This document shows positions 8,533 through 16,686 of a stretch of DNA of 57,626 bases, piece after piece. Numbering within the stretch: position 1 is the stretch's first letter; every line of letters starts with the position of its first letter. The stretch spans positions 1-57,626 of the forward strand of contig JAJDCQ010000011.1 in NCBI GenBank assembly GCA_029260755.1, written 5' to 3'. This DNA is from Planctomycetota bacterium. GTDB taxonomy: Bacteria; Planctomycetota; J058; JAJDCQ01. The position numbers and the translations under genes were made by a program. Below the pieces are notes generated by a model. The model made no database searches. It was not told the origin of the DNA and saw only the letters and a list, made by a program, of their open reading frames with translations.

Positions 8533-11500
8533 TCAGTGGGCGAGCTGCCTCAGGACCGCGTCCACTGCCGCCTCGGCCTGGCGGTCGCGGTCCTCGCCCG
8601 GGACGAGGTCGACCGGGATGTCGGGCACCGCGCCCATCCGATCCATGTCCTGGCCGCTGCCCTTCACGAACCAGCCTCGGAACGGCATCCGGAGGCGTGA
8701 GCCGTCGAGGAGCGTCGTGCTGCCGGTCGAGATCACGCCGCCGGCCGTCTCGCGGCCGACGAGGATGCCGCGCTTCGTCGTCTTGATCGCGTGGCTGAAG
8801 ATCTCGGCGTTGCTGAAGCTGCGCTCGTTGCAGATGACGGCGACCGGCCTGGTCCACGAGGCGAGCGGGCGCCGCCCCTGGGGGTAGCCCTTGCCGCCGC
8901 CGCGCGGGATCGTGTACGCGTGCTCGGGCGTGGCGAGGATCGCCATCAGGTAGTCGGCCGTCCAGCCGCCGCCGTTGTCGCGCACGTCGATCACCAGGCC
9001 AGCGCGGCCGTTGCACCGGGCGTAGAGCTCGGCCTCGAACCGCTCGAGGCTCGGCACGTTCATCCCCTGGATGTGGACGTAGCCGACCCGGCCCTCGCTC
9101 CGCTCCTCGACGAGGGCGCGCGTCTGCCGCATCCAGCGCTCGTAGTCGAGGCTGCGGATCGCGCCGCCCGAGGTCGGTCGGATCACGACCCGCTCGCGCA
9201 CCTCCGCGCCGTCCTCGCCGGGCTCGGCGCGGATCACCTCGAGCGGGAGGCGCTCGCCCGACTGACCCGCGAGGTGGTGGGCCAGGATCGAGGTCGCGGT
9301 CAGGCGCTGCCCGCCGATCGCGAGGATGCGGTCGCCGGGCCGGAGCGGGCTCGCATCGCGCGCGGCGGGACCGTCGGGCATCACCGACCGGACGACCCAG
9401 CCGTCCGCGCCCGGCTGCAGCTCGGCGCCGAGGCGCGCGGTGGCCGGCGCGCCCCCCCGGCCGAGCGCGTCGTCGCCGCCGCTCACGCCGAGGTGGCTGC
9501 CGTTGAGCTCGCCGAGCATCAGCTCGATGACCTCGTGGAACTCCTCGTGGTTGCGCCTCGACTCGGCGATCGGGGCGTACTTGCGGTAGATCGCGTCCCA
9601 GTCCTTGCCCTTGAACTGCCCGTCGTACCAGCGGGTCGCCATCGCCCGCCACGCCTCGCGGAAGACCTGCGCGCGCTCGGCGCGGCGCGGGTGCTCCTGG
9701 CGGACGTCGACGCGCCACGCCTCGATCTTGCCGCCGGTCTCGGCCATCTTCGACGGCGTGCCGCCGCGGAGGAAGTAGAGCGACTTGGTCTTGCGGTGGA
9801 AGCGGATCCCGCCGGGCGAGACGCCCGTCGTGAGGCGCTTGAGCTCGCTCCCGTCGGGCTTGACCGAGTAGAGGTCGGTCTGGTCGAGGTGGTCGCTCCG
9901 GATCAGGAGGCGCTCGGAGTCGCTCGTCCAGCCGACCCAGCCCTGCGAGCCGAGGATCGCCTTCACCCGGCGGATGCGACCCCAGATCTCGTCCTCGTCG
10001 ACCTTGACGAGGTTCTTCGGCTCCTTGTCCTTCTTCTCCTCGGTCGCCTTCTTCTCGGCGTCGTCCCCCTCGGCGCCGTCGTCCCTCTTCTGCGGCCCGC
10101 CGCTCGGCTCCGGGTCGGCCTTCTTCGGGTCGTCCTTCTTCGGGTCGGCCTTGGGATCTGGCTCCGCTCCGGGCTCGGGCTCGGGCGCGGGCTTCTTGGC
10201 CTTCGCCTTGGCCCTCGCCTTCTTCGCCTGCTGGACCTTCTTGAGCTTCTCGTCCTCCTCGGCGTCGGCCCAGTCGAGGGCGTTCTTGTCGTGGTCCGCC
10301 TGGCGCAGCCAGAGGTAGTAGACGTCCTGCTCGTCGCCGCGGCGGAGCGAGACGAACGCGAGCTTGCGCCCGTCGGGGCTCCAGGCGGGCGACCCGTCGG
10401 AGTCCGGGTGCTGGCTGACGTTGATCAGGCGGCCGCTCTCGATCTCGAGCAGCCAGACGTCGGCGTTGAAGTCGTCGTCCTCCTGGGCGAACGCGACCCA
10501 GCGCGAGTCGGGCGAGAACCGAACGCCTGGCGGATCCCAGCCTTCGTGGAGGAGCCGCGGCTCGGGCGGCGGCGCGTCGTCGGTCTCGTCGCCCTCGTCG
10601 TCCTCGTCGGGACTCTCTTCGTCGTCCTCGTCGTCGTCCTTCTCATCCTCCTTCTCGTCATCCTCCTTCTCGCCGTCTTCGGCGCCGTCGTCCTTCTCGC
10701 CGTCCTCGTCCTCGTCGGGGCTCTCCTTCTCTTCGTTCTCCGGCTCCTTCGGCTCCTTCTTCGGCCGGGGCAGATCGATGATCCAGAGGTCGCCGAGGCC
10801 GCGGATGAAGGTCATCCGCTTGCCGTCGGGCGAGATGGTCGGCGCGTGATCGTCCTCGGGGGAGGCGATGAACGGCTCCTCGACGAACGCGAGCGCGCGG
10901 TGCAGACGCTCGTCCTCGCCCGGGGCCGCGCGGATCCGGTGGATGTCGCGCTGGCCCGCCTCGTCGGTGACGAAGTAGAGGCTCTTGCCGTCGGGCGCCC
11001 AGACCGGGCTCGACTGCCGGGTCGGCGAGTCGGTGAGGCGGATCGCGACGCCGTCCTTGGATCGGCGGACGTAGAGCTCGCCGCGGGCCGTGAACGCGAT
11101 GGCCGAGCCGTCGGGCGAGGCGGCGACCGCGTCGGCCGACCGGACGCGCCGCCGGGCGATCGGCTCCTCGCCCGCGTCGTCGAACAGCGAGATCGCGATT
11201 CGGCGCGGCTCGGGGCGATCGGCGCGGAGGTCGAGGGTGTAGAGCTCGAACCCGCGCTCGAAGACCATCGTCGCGCCGTCGGCGGAGATCGCCGGGTAGC
11301 GGACGCCGTCGTCCTCGAACCGGGTGATCTGGCGCTTGCGGCCGCCGTCGGCCACATCCGCGGACCAGACGTTGTCCGCCCCGCTCCGCGCGCTCACCCA
11401 GTAGAACCGCCCGGCGTCGCGCGGGTCGGGCATCGGCCAGTGGTCCCGACTTCGGTGCCCGGTGAGCTGCCGCCAGGGACCGCGCGGTCGGGCGAGCCAG

Positions 11501-12108
11501 ATGTCGGCGCTCGCGGCGCCGTCGTAGCCCTTCCGCCACCAGCGCTGCCCGCCGCGGACGGCGAGCGCGTCGCCGGCGCCGCCGATCGGCTGCCACTGCG
11601 AGGCCTCGGCGGTGCTCACGCGGCGCGGCTCGCGGGGGGAGACGACGTCGTCCTGGGCGAAGATCACGACCCGCTCGCGGTAGCGGTTCGCGCGCGTGCT
11701 GAGGAAGAAGACGGTCTCGCCGTCGCGGCTCCAGGAGACCGGCCGGTCGAGGCTCGAGTCGAACGTGACGCGCCGGACCGGTCCGCCCGCGAGCGGCATC
11801 ACGTGCACGTCGGTCGAGCCGGCGCCCTCGCGGGCCGAGGCGAACGCGAGCCAGCGCCCGTCGGGGCTGACGACCGGGTAGCGGTCGTCGGCCGGGTGGG
11901 CCGTGATCCGGCGCGCCTTCCCGCCGGCCCGCGGCACCCGCCAGAGGTCGCCGGCGTGGCTGAAGATGATCTCGCCGCCGTCGGGGGTGAGCGCCGGGTG
12001 GCGGGCGAACTGGATGTCCTCGGCGGCGGCCGACCGCGGCGCGGCGGTCAGGGCGGCGAGGAGGGCGAGGAGGCCGAGCGGGAGCGGGGTCGGTCGCATC
12101 GATCGCAT
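8533..12108 (-). CDS. Tricorn-type protease with WD40-like PD40 repeats, PDZ and S41 domains
   Basis: The order is a signal peptide (1-29, ending SAAAE), a long beta-propeller region with PD40-type repeats and a tail-specific-protease core. The repeats carry HPALTPDGGEIIFSHAGDLW, VVSPDGRWLAFAS and SPDGRKLAFVS. The core contains a PDZ domain (about 890-980) and an S41 peptidase domain (about 1010-1170) with NERSFSNAEIFSHAIK, where the first Ser-Asn segment holds the probable nucleophile. This is the tricorn protease order, and it should degrade peptides in the periplasm. Two low-complexity insertions interrupt the propeller: an Asp/Glu-rich run near 435-515 and a Lys/Pro/Glu run near 615-690. 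The length (1191) is close to the archaeal tricorn protein. The ATG at 12108 is followed by another at 12099. Confidence 0.92.
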   Translation of the reverse strand: MRSMRPTPLPLGLLALLAALTAAPRSAAAEDIQFARHPALTPDGGEIIFSHAGDLWRVPRAGGKARRITAHPADDRYPVVSPDGRWLAFASAREGAGSTDVHVMPLAGGPVRRVTFDSSLDRPVSWSRDGETVFFLSTRANRYRERVVIFAQDDVVSPREPRRVSTAEASQWQPIGGAGDALAVRGGQRWWRKGYDGAASADIWLARPRGPWRQLTGHRSRDHWPMPDPRDAGRFYWVSARSGADNVWSADVADGGRKRQITRFEDDGVRYPAISADGATMVFERGFELYTLDLRADRPEPRRIAISLFDDAGEEPIARRRVRSADAVAASPDGSAIAFTARGELYVRRSKDGVAIRLTDSPTRQSSPVWAPDGKSLYFVTDEAGQRDIHRIRAAPGEDERLHRALAFVEEPFIASPEDDHAPTISPDGKRMTFIRGLGDLWIIDLPRPKKEPKEPENEEKESPDEDEDGEKDDGAEDGEKEDDEKEDEKDDDEDDEESPDEDDEGDETDDAPPPEPRLLHEGWDPPGVRFSPDSRWVAFAQEDDDFNADVWLLEIESGRLINVSQHPDSDGSPAWSPDGRKLAFVSLRRGDEQDVYYLWLRQADHDKNALDWADAEEDEKLKKVQQAKKARAKAKAKKPAPEPEPGAEPDPKADPKKDDPKKADPEPSGGPQKRDDGAEGDDAEKKATEEKKDKEPKNLVKVDEDEIWGRIRRVKAILGSQGWVGWTSDSERLLIRSDHLDQTDLYSVKPDGSELKRLTTGVSPGGIRFHRKTKSLYFLRGGTPSKMAETGGKIEAWRVDVRQEHPRRAERAQVFREAWRAMATRWYDGQFKGKDWDAIYRKYAPIAESRRNHEEFHEVIELMLGELNGSHLGVSGGDDALGRGGAPATARLGAELQPGADGWVVRSVMPDGPAARDASPLRPGDRILAIGGQRLTATSILAHHLAGQSGERLPLEVIRAEPGEDGAEVRERVVIRPTSGGAIRSLDYERWMRQTRALVEERSEGRVGYVHIQGMNVPSLERFEAELYARCNGRAGLVIDVRDNGGGWTADYLMAILATPEHAYTIPRGGGKGYPQGRRPLASWTRPVAVICNERSFSNAEIFSHAIKTTKRGILVGRETAGGVISTGSTTLLDGSRLRMPFRGWFVKGSGQDMDRMGAVPDIPVDLVPGEDRDRQAEAAVDAVLRQLAH

Positions 12109-12210
12109 GGTTGTTCTCCGGGTCGCGGCGGCCCCGTGGACGTGGCCGCGGGGGCGTGCTATCTCATCGAGCGCCCATTAGACGTCTCGCCCAGGCTCCG
12201 GAAAAGGCCG

Positions 12211-12897
12211 ATGCCCGTCGCCCGGCTCGATCGCGACCAGCTCGAGTTTCCCGACCCCGAGGACGCCGATCCCGAGGGCCTCCTCGCCATCGGCGGCGAC
12301 CTCCGACCCGAGCGGCTCGAGGCGGCCTACCGGCGCGGCATCTTCCCGTGGTACAGCCGCAACCAGCCGATCCTGTGGTGGTGCCCGCCGGAGCGCTGCA
12401 TCCTCGCCCCGGACGGGATCCGGGTCTCGCGCAGTCTCCGCGCGGCCGTCCGCCAGGGCCGCTTCGAGGTGACCTTCGACCGGGCGTTCGCCGACGTGAT
12501 CCGCGCCTGCGCGACGGCGCGGCCCGAGGGCACCTGGATCACGCCGGCGATGCGGGCGGGCTACGAGGCGCTCCACGCGCGCGGCCTCGCCCACTCGGTC
12601 GAGGCGTGGCGCGGCGGCGAGCTCGTCGGCGGCCTCTACGGGGTGAGCCTGGGGGCGGCGTTCTTCGGCGAGTCGATGTTCTCGCGCGCCTCGGACGCGT
12701 CGAAGGTCGCCCTGGTGGCGCTCGGGGCGCGCCTCGTCGCGTGGGAGATGCCGCTCCTGGACTGTCAGATGCCGAACGACCACCTCGAGAGCCTCGGCGC
12801 GTTCGTGATCGCCCGAGACGAGTTTCTCGAGCGGCTCGCCGCGGCGCTCCGATCGCCGACGCGCCGCGGCTCGTGGGATCTCGAGGCCGGCGGCTGA
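12211..12897 (+). CDS. aat: Leucyl/phenylalanyl-tRNA--protein transferase
   Basis: This enzyme transfers Leu or Phe from aminoacyl-tRNA to the N-terminus of proteins starting with Arg or Lys, tagging them for ClpS/ClpAP (N-degron pathway, cytoplasm). The 228-residue length fits the family. Typical segments are FPDPEDADPEGLLAIGGDL, RRGIFPWYSRNQPILWWCPP, GTWITPAM, HSVEAWRGGELVGGLYG, FFGESMFSR, and DCQMPNDHLESLGA near the end. The ATG at 12211 places the family start four residues before the first conserved block; upstream frame is unrelated. It is transcribed divergently from the tricorn-type protease gene, so both ends of a proteolysis theme sit side by side, although this may be chance. Confidence 0.96.
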   Translation: MPVARLDRDQLEFPDPEDADPEGLLAIGGDLRPERLEAAYRRGIFPWYSRNQPILWWCPPERCILAPDGIRVSRSLRAAVRQGRFEVTFDRAFADVIRACATARPEGTWITPAMRAGYEALHARGLAHSVEAWRGGELVGGLYGVSLGAAFFGESMFSRASDASKVALVALGARLVAWEMPLLDCQMPNDHLESLGAFVIARDEFLERLAAALRSPTRRGSWDLEAGG

Positions 12898-12955
12898 TCT
12901 CTTCTCCCCGACTCGGGTTGCACGGCCTCGCGGGCGCCTCTATCCTCGACGGTGA

Positions 12956-14605
12956 ATGCAGGCACACCTCGTCGTCCTCACCGGCTCGCACGCGGGCGCG
13001 GAGCTCGAGCTCCCCGGCCAGAAGCGGTACCTCCTCGCGGTCGTCCGCGACGGCGCCGTGACCGGGATCACGCTCACCGACCAGGCGAGCGCCGACAACC
13101 GGGTCGCGGAGATCCAGCGCCGCGGCGACGTCCTCCACGTCCGCGGGATGGCGCCGAGCGGCGCGATCACGATCAACGGCAAGCGCAGCCTCGACAAGGA
13201 TCAGCTCCTCGTCCTCGGCTCGGGCGACGTGATCGTCATCCACGGCCTGGCCGTGCGGGTGGCGATCGCCCCGGCCGGCTCGTTCGACGTCGAGGGGAGC
13301 AGCATCCGCGACGACAGCCAGGTCGCGAGCGAGCTCGTGGGGACCGCGAACGCGACCGAGTCGGGCGAGATCAGCGGCGTCATGTCGCAGGAGGACGACG
13401 ACAAGCTCAAGAGTCACATCAAGTGTCTCCAGCGGATCGCCAACGCGTCGCTCCTCGCCGCGAACCCGACCTCGCTCCTCGCGCAGGTGCTCGAGCAGCT
13501 CGGCGACGGGTTTCCCGCGTCGCTCGGGAGCGTCCTCTGGCGGGCGGGCGACGGCGATCAGTTCCGCCTCGTGGCGCGCCTCGGCGGGCGCGACGACGAG
13601 GTGCGCTTCAGCCGGACGGTGCTGCGCCACGTCCTCGAGACGGGCGAGGCGGTGCTGAGCCACGACACGGCCGAGGACAAGCGCCTGGCGAAGAGTCGCA
13701 GCGTCGTGATCAAGGGGATGAAGAGCGTCCTCTGCGTCCCGATCCTGTCGGGCAAGCGGGTCGCCGGCGTCCTCCACCTCGACACCCCGGGCCTGCGTCG
13801 GTTCGATCTCTCCGACATGGCGATGGTGACCGCCGTCGCGAAGAACGTCTCGGCGGCGCTCAAGGCGATGGAGCAGCGGACGAGCGACCTCGCCGCGCAG
13901 GTCGGCCGGGGCGTCCGGGAGACGCTTCAGGGCGCCGCGCGGCTCGCGACGCCCGGCGGCGACACCCTCGAGGCGGGGCCGCTCCGCGTGGCGGCGACGC
14001 GGCTCGGCGACGCGGCGAGCACCGGTCTCTTCTCCGAGGCGGTCACCCTCCGCGACGCGGGCGGGAACGTCGCCCTCGTCGTCGGCGCGGGGGAGGTCGT
14101 GGGGAAGAGCCCCCAGAACGCGGTCGGCGCGGTGAAGGCGCACGCGACGATCCGGGGGCTGGCGCCGTACGGTCTGCCGCCGGCGACGATCGTGAGGGAG
14201 GTCGGGCGGGTCGTCGCCTCGACGGGGCTCGCCGAGGACGGGAGCGTCGTCGTCGGGCGCTTCGACCCGGGGAGCGGGCGGCTCGACCTCGCCGGCGCGG
14301 GGCTGGTCGTCGTCATCCACCACATCGGGGCGACGGCCGAGTCGAGCGCGGTCGCCATCGTCGGGCCCGGCGGCGAGCCGATCGCGAACGCGCCGAGCCT
14401 GCAGCTCGCCCCCGGAGACACCGTCCTCCTGGGGAGCGCCGGCCTCGTCAGCGCCGAGGCGGCCGAGACCGAGCTCGCCACCATCGGCAACTGGATCCGC
14501 GCCCAGGCGAAGAAGGACCCGGCGGCCCTCCTCGACGCCCTCAACGCCCAGCGAGCCCTCGTCGGAGGGCGCCCCGCGAGCGTCATCGCCATCCGCCGAA
14601 TCTAA
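12956..14605 (+). CDS. FHA-like, GAF and degenerate SpoIIE-type phosphatase protein
   Basis: This is a 549-residue cytoplasmic signalling protein. Residues 1-105 resemble an FHA fold (VLTGSHAGAELELPG, ITINGKRSL, LGSGDVIVI) but lack the usual phosphothreonine-binding Arg and Ser-Arg-x-x-His residues. Residues 150-305 are a GAF domain (CVPILSGKRVAGVLHLDTP). Residues 335-505 align by eye with SpoIIE-type PPM phosphatases, but every metal-binding position seems lost. The GGDFYD equivalent reads STGLFSE, the GDVSGKG equivalent reads GAGEVVGKS, and the final DG motif reads SAG. It is therefore probably a pseudophosphatase that senses or scaffolds. The ATG at 12956 lies 58 bases after aat on the same strand, so co-transcription is likely. 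Confidence 0.8.
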   Translation: MQAHLVVLTGSHAGAELELPGQKRYLLAVVRDGAVTGITLTDQASADNRVAEIQRRGDVLHVRGMAPSGAITINGKRSLDKDQLLVLGSGDVIVIHGLAVRVAIAPAGSFDVEGSSIRDDSQVASELVGTANATESGEISGVMSQEDDDKLKSHIKCLQRIANASLLAANPTSLLAQVLEQLGDGFPASLGSVLWRAGDGDQFRLVARLGGRDDEVRFSRTVLRHVLETGEAVLSHDTAEDKRLAKSRSVVIKGMKSVLCVPILSGKRVAGVLHLDTPGLRRFDLSDMAMVTAVAKNVSAALKAMEQRTSDLAAQVGRGVRETLQGAARLATPGGDTLEAGPLRVAATRLGDAASTGLFSEAVTLRDAGGNVALVVGAGEVVGKSPQNAVGAVKAHATIRGLAPYGLPPATIVREVGRVVASTGLAEDGSVVVGRFDPGSGRLDLAGAGLVVVIHHIGATAESSAVAIVGPGGEPIANAPSLQLAPGDTVLLGSAGLVSAEAAETELATIGNWIRAQAKKDPAALLDALNAQRALVGGRPASVIAIRRI

Positions 14606-14629
14606 AGGCCCACAGAGACTTACAACAAA

Positions 14630-14709
14630 AGGGGTCAGGTCCAGTATTTTGACGGTTTCCGAGCGGTCCCCGCGTCGGCGAAATGATCAAAATACTGGAC
14701 CTGACCCCT
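14630..14709. repeat. Perfect 23-base inverted repeat around a 34-base loop
   Basis: Bases 14630-14652 (beginning AGGGGTCAGGTCCAG) and 14687-14709 are exact reverse complements, with 34 bases between them. The arms are AT-richer than anything nearby (TATTTTGA). From memory, GGGGTCAGGTC-type palindromes accompany REP-associated Y1 transposases in several phyla; no transposase is present here. The right arm runs into the TAG stop codon of the glycosyltransferase gene (14710-14708). Confidence 0.9.
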
Positions 14710-15790
14710 ATGGGTGTATGTCTTTGGAGTGGTTAGCTTTGTGGTGGGTGATCGCATCTCGATAAGCGGTGAGGGTTTCGGTGGTTTCGGCGTCCGGGCT
14801 GGCGTTCTCGGTGGCCCATCTCCTTCCTGCTTCGCCGAGCCTCGCTCGGTGGTCGGCGTCGCGGGTGAGCTGCTCGATGTGGCCGATGAGGCTCGCCTCG
14901 TCGTCGAAGAGCACGCCTCCGCCGCTCGGCTCGACCACCTCGCGGTTGCCCGGGATCGCCGAGGCGAGGATCGGCTTCGCGGCCGCCATCGCTTCGAGCA
15001 GCACGTTGGCGAGCCCTTCGGTCTCGCTCGCGTTCACGACGACGTCGGCGTCCGCGTAGGCCTTGCCCATCGCCTCGGGCTCGAGTGAGCCGGCGACGGT
15101 GACCGCTCCTTCGCTCGCCGCCGCCGCCTCTCGGACGCGGGCGGCGTAGTCCGCGTCGAGGTCGGGTCCGACCAGGACGAGCCGGATCGGCAGCCCTCCT
15201 CGTCGGAGCCGTGCGAACGCCTCGATCGGGCGGAGGTTTCCCTTCACCGGGCGGATCCCCGCCGGAAAGAGGAAGACGACGTCGTCGCCGCTCGCTCCGG
15301 CGAGGGCGCGGATGTCGAGGTCGGGCGCGGCCGCCCGGTCGAGGCGCGTGACGGCCTTGCGGACCACGCGGGTGCGCGCGCCGATCTCGGGGTGGCGGCG
15401 GGAGAGCTCCTGGCCAACCGCGCTCGAGGTGGCGATGACGACGTCGGCCCGCTCGAGCGTCGCGAGCACCGCGTCCGCGCGGTCGGGGTCGTCGAGGTCG
15501 TGCTGCACGTCGGTCCCCGGCAGCGTCACCACGAAGGCGGGCCGGTCCCCGGCGGCGAGGGCATCGAGCGCGGCGAGGCAGGGGCGGCCCGCCCGACGCG
15601 CGTGATAGGCGTGGAGGACCTCGGGCCGGTCGCGCTCGAGCCGAGCCGGCAGGTCCGGCGTCTCGTCGAGCCACGCGATCGCCGGCGGCGGCGCGAGCCT
15701 CGAGGCGAGCCCATCGCGGAGGCGCGTGACCGTGCGGACGTTTCCCGTCGGCGTGGCCGGGCGCCCGGGCGCGACGATGAGCACTCTCAC
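14708..15790 (-). CDS. GT4-type glycosyltransferase
   Basis: This 360-residue protein has the GT-B fold layout. An N-terminal Rossmann half begins VRVLIVAPGRPATPTGNVRTV, whose glycine-rich loop faces the acceptor. The C-terminal half has FPAGIRPVKGNLRPIEAFA (family RPVKN region), VLVGPDLDADY, and DADVVVNASETEGLANVLLE with the Glu-x7-Glu nucleotide-sugar-binding motif. It should transfer a sugar from a nucleotide donor to a lipid or glycan at the inner face of the membrane; the substrate is unknown. The GTG start at 15790 overlaps the stop of the upstream deacetylase (GTGA), so the two are translated together. The stop codon falls within the right arm of the 14630-14709 palindrome, so the last residues may derive from that element. 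Confidence 0.9.
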   Translation of the reverse strand: MRVLIVAPGRPATPTGNVRTVTRLRDGLASRLAPPPAIAWLDETPDLPARLERDRPEVLHAYHARRAGRPCLAALDALAAGDRPAFVVTLPGTDVQHDLDDPDRADAVLATLERADVVIATSSAVGQELSRRHPEIGARTRVVRKAVTRLDRAAAPDLDIRALAGASGDDVVFLFPAGIRPVKGNLRPIEAFARLRRGGLPIRLVLVGPDLDADYAARVREAAAASEGAVTVAGSLEPEAMGKAYADADVVVNASETEGLANVLLEAMAAAKPILASAIPGNREVVEPSGGGVLFDDEASLIGHIEQLTRDADHRARLGEAGRRWATENASPDAETTETLTAYRDAITHHKANHSKDIHP

Positions 15791-16662
15791 GCGGGCGCGC
15801 CGTCGACGGCGGCGAAGTTCGTCAGGGTGATCCCGAGCTCGTCGAGGAGCGGCTGCAGGTCGGGCGCGGTGAGGGCGTGCATCTCGACCTCCCGGCGCTC
15901 GCTGCAGAACGGCGTCCCGAGCGGGTCGCGGTAGCCCGGGTGGCACATGAGCTCGGTCACGCCGTCGCCGACGATCCCGCGGCCGAGCACGTCGCGGAGC
16001 GTCTCGGTCGTCAGCCGGTCGACGAGCGAGAGCCCGATGAACCCATCGGCGACCCGCAGCCCGGCGCCGGTGAACACGAGGGCGGCCCGCCGCGCCCGCT
16101 CGGTGATCGCGCCGACGTCCTGGCCGAGGCCGTCGGTCGGGTCCTCGGGGTCGACCCGCGCGTCGTCGGGCTCGGCCGGGACGCGGATCCACGGGACGCC
16201 ACGCGACGAGGCGGCCTTCGCGAACGCGCTCGTCGCGGCGCCGTGGACGTGGACGTGCTGATGGCCGTCGACGTGGGTCGGCGCGAACCCGAGCCCGGCG
16301 AGGCGATCGAGCTGCGCCTCGAGCTCGCGCTGGATCTCTTCGGGGTCGATCTCGTCGGCGAGCAGGCGCCGCCGCGTCTCGGCCTTCCCGAAGAAGCGAC
16401 CGTCCTCGCCGGTGAGGGTGACGTGGTCGTCGCGGACCGGCGCGCCCTCCGAGATGTTGCCGTGGACGCCGACCGAGACCGAGAGCTCGCCGGCTCCCAT
16501 GCTCCGGAGCCAGCTCGTCGCATCCTCGAGGGCGCCCTCGCTCAGGTTGACGATGACGCTGACGCTCCGGACCGCGCCGCCGGTGATGGCGGCGAAGATC
16601 CCGGCGTTGCGGGAGTGGCTCATGCCGAGGTCGTCGGCGTTCACGATCAGGAGTCGCGGCAT
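15787..16662 (-). CDS. ChbG/YdjC-family carbohydrate deacetylase
   Basis: The 291-residue length and motifs fit the YdjC/ChbG/HpnK family of metal-dependent amide hydrolases that remove acetyl groups from amino sugars. RLLIVNADDLGMSHSRNAGI carries the metal-binding Asp-Asp pair, SVGVHGNISEG a metal His, and THVDGHQHVHVHG the second His set. No signal peptide is present, so it should act in the cytoplasm. It overlaps the following glycosyltransferase gene by four bases, suggesting that it acts on a glycan or lipid-linked sugar built by that enzyme. HpnK members act in hopanoid pathways, but no other hopanoid gene adjoins it. The ATG at 16662 places NADDLG at residue 8, as is usual. Confidence 0.92.
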   Translation of the reverse strand: MPRLLIVNADDLGMSHSRNAGIFAAITGGAVRSVSVIVNLSEGALEDATSWLRSMGAGELSVSVGVHGNISEGAPVRDDHVTLTGEDGRFFGKAETRRRLLADEIDPEEIQRELEAQLDRLAGLGFAPTHVDGHQHVHVHGAATSAFAKAASSRGVPWIRVPAEPDDARVDPEDPTDGLGQDVGAITERARRAALVFTGAGLRVADGFIGLSLVDRLTTETLRDVLGRGIVGDGVTELMCHPGYRDPLGTPFCSERREVEMHALTAPDLQPLLDELGITLTNFAAVDGAPA

Positions 16663-16686
16663 GGGTGGGAGACCTTCGTCGTCTAG

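Noticed and set aside
8791..12210. Very long open frame on the plus strand opposite the tricorn-type protease and leading into aat
   Set aside because: It is the reverse frame of a strongly coding gene with recognised motifs. Its translation is Arg/Ala/Gly/Leu-rich with no family motif until the true aat start at 12211.
14630..14709. Palindrome read as a simple terminator
   Set aside because: The arms are AT-rich at the loop end with a 34-base loop, unlike a compact GC-rich terminator stem. A mobile or REP-like origin seems more likely, though termination as a side effect is possible.
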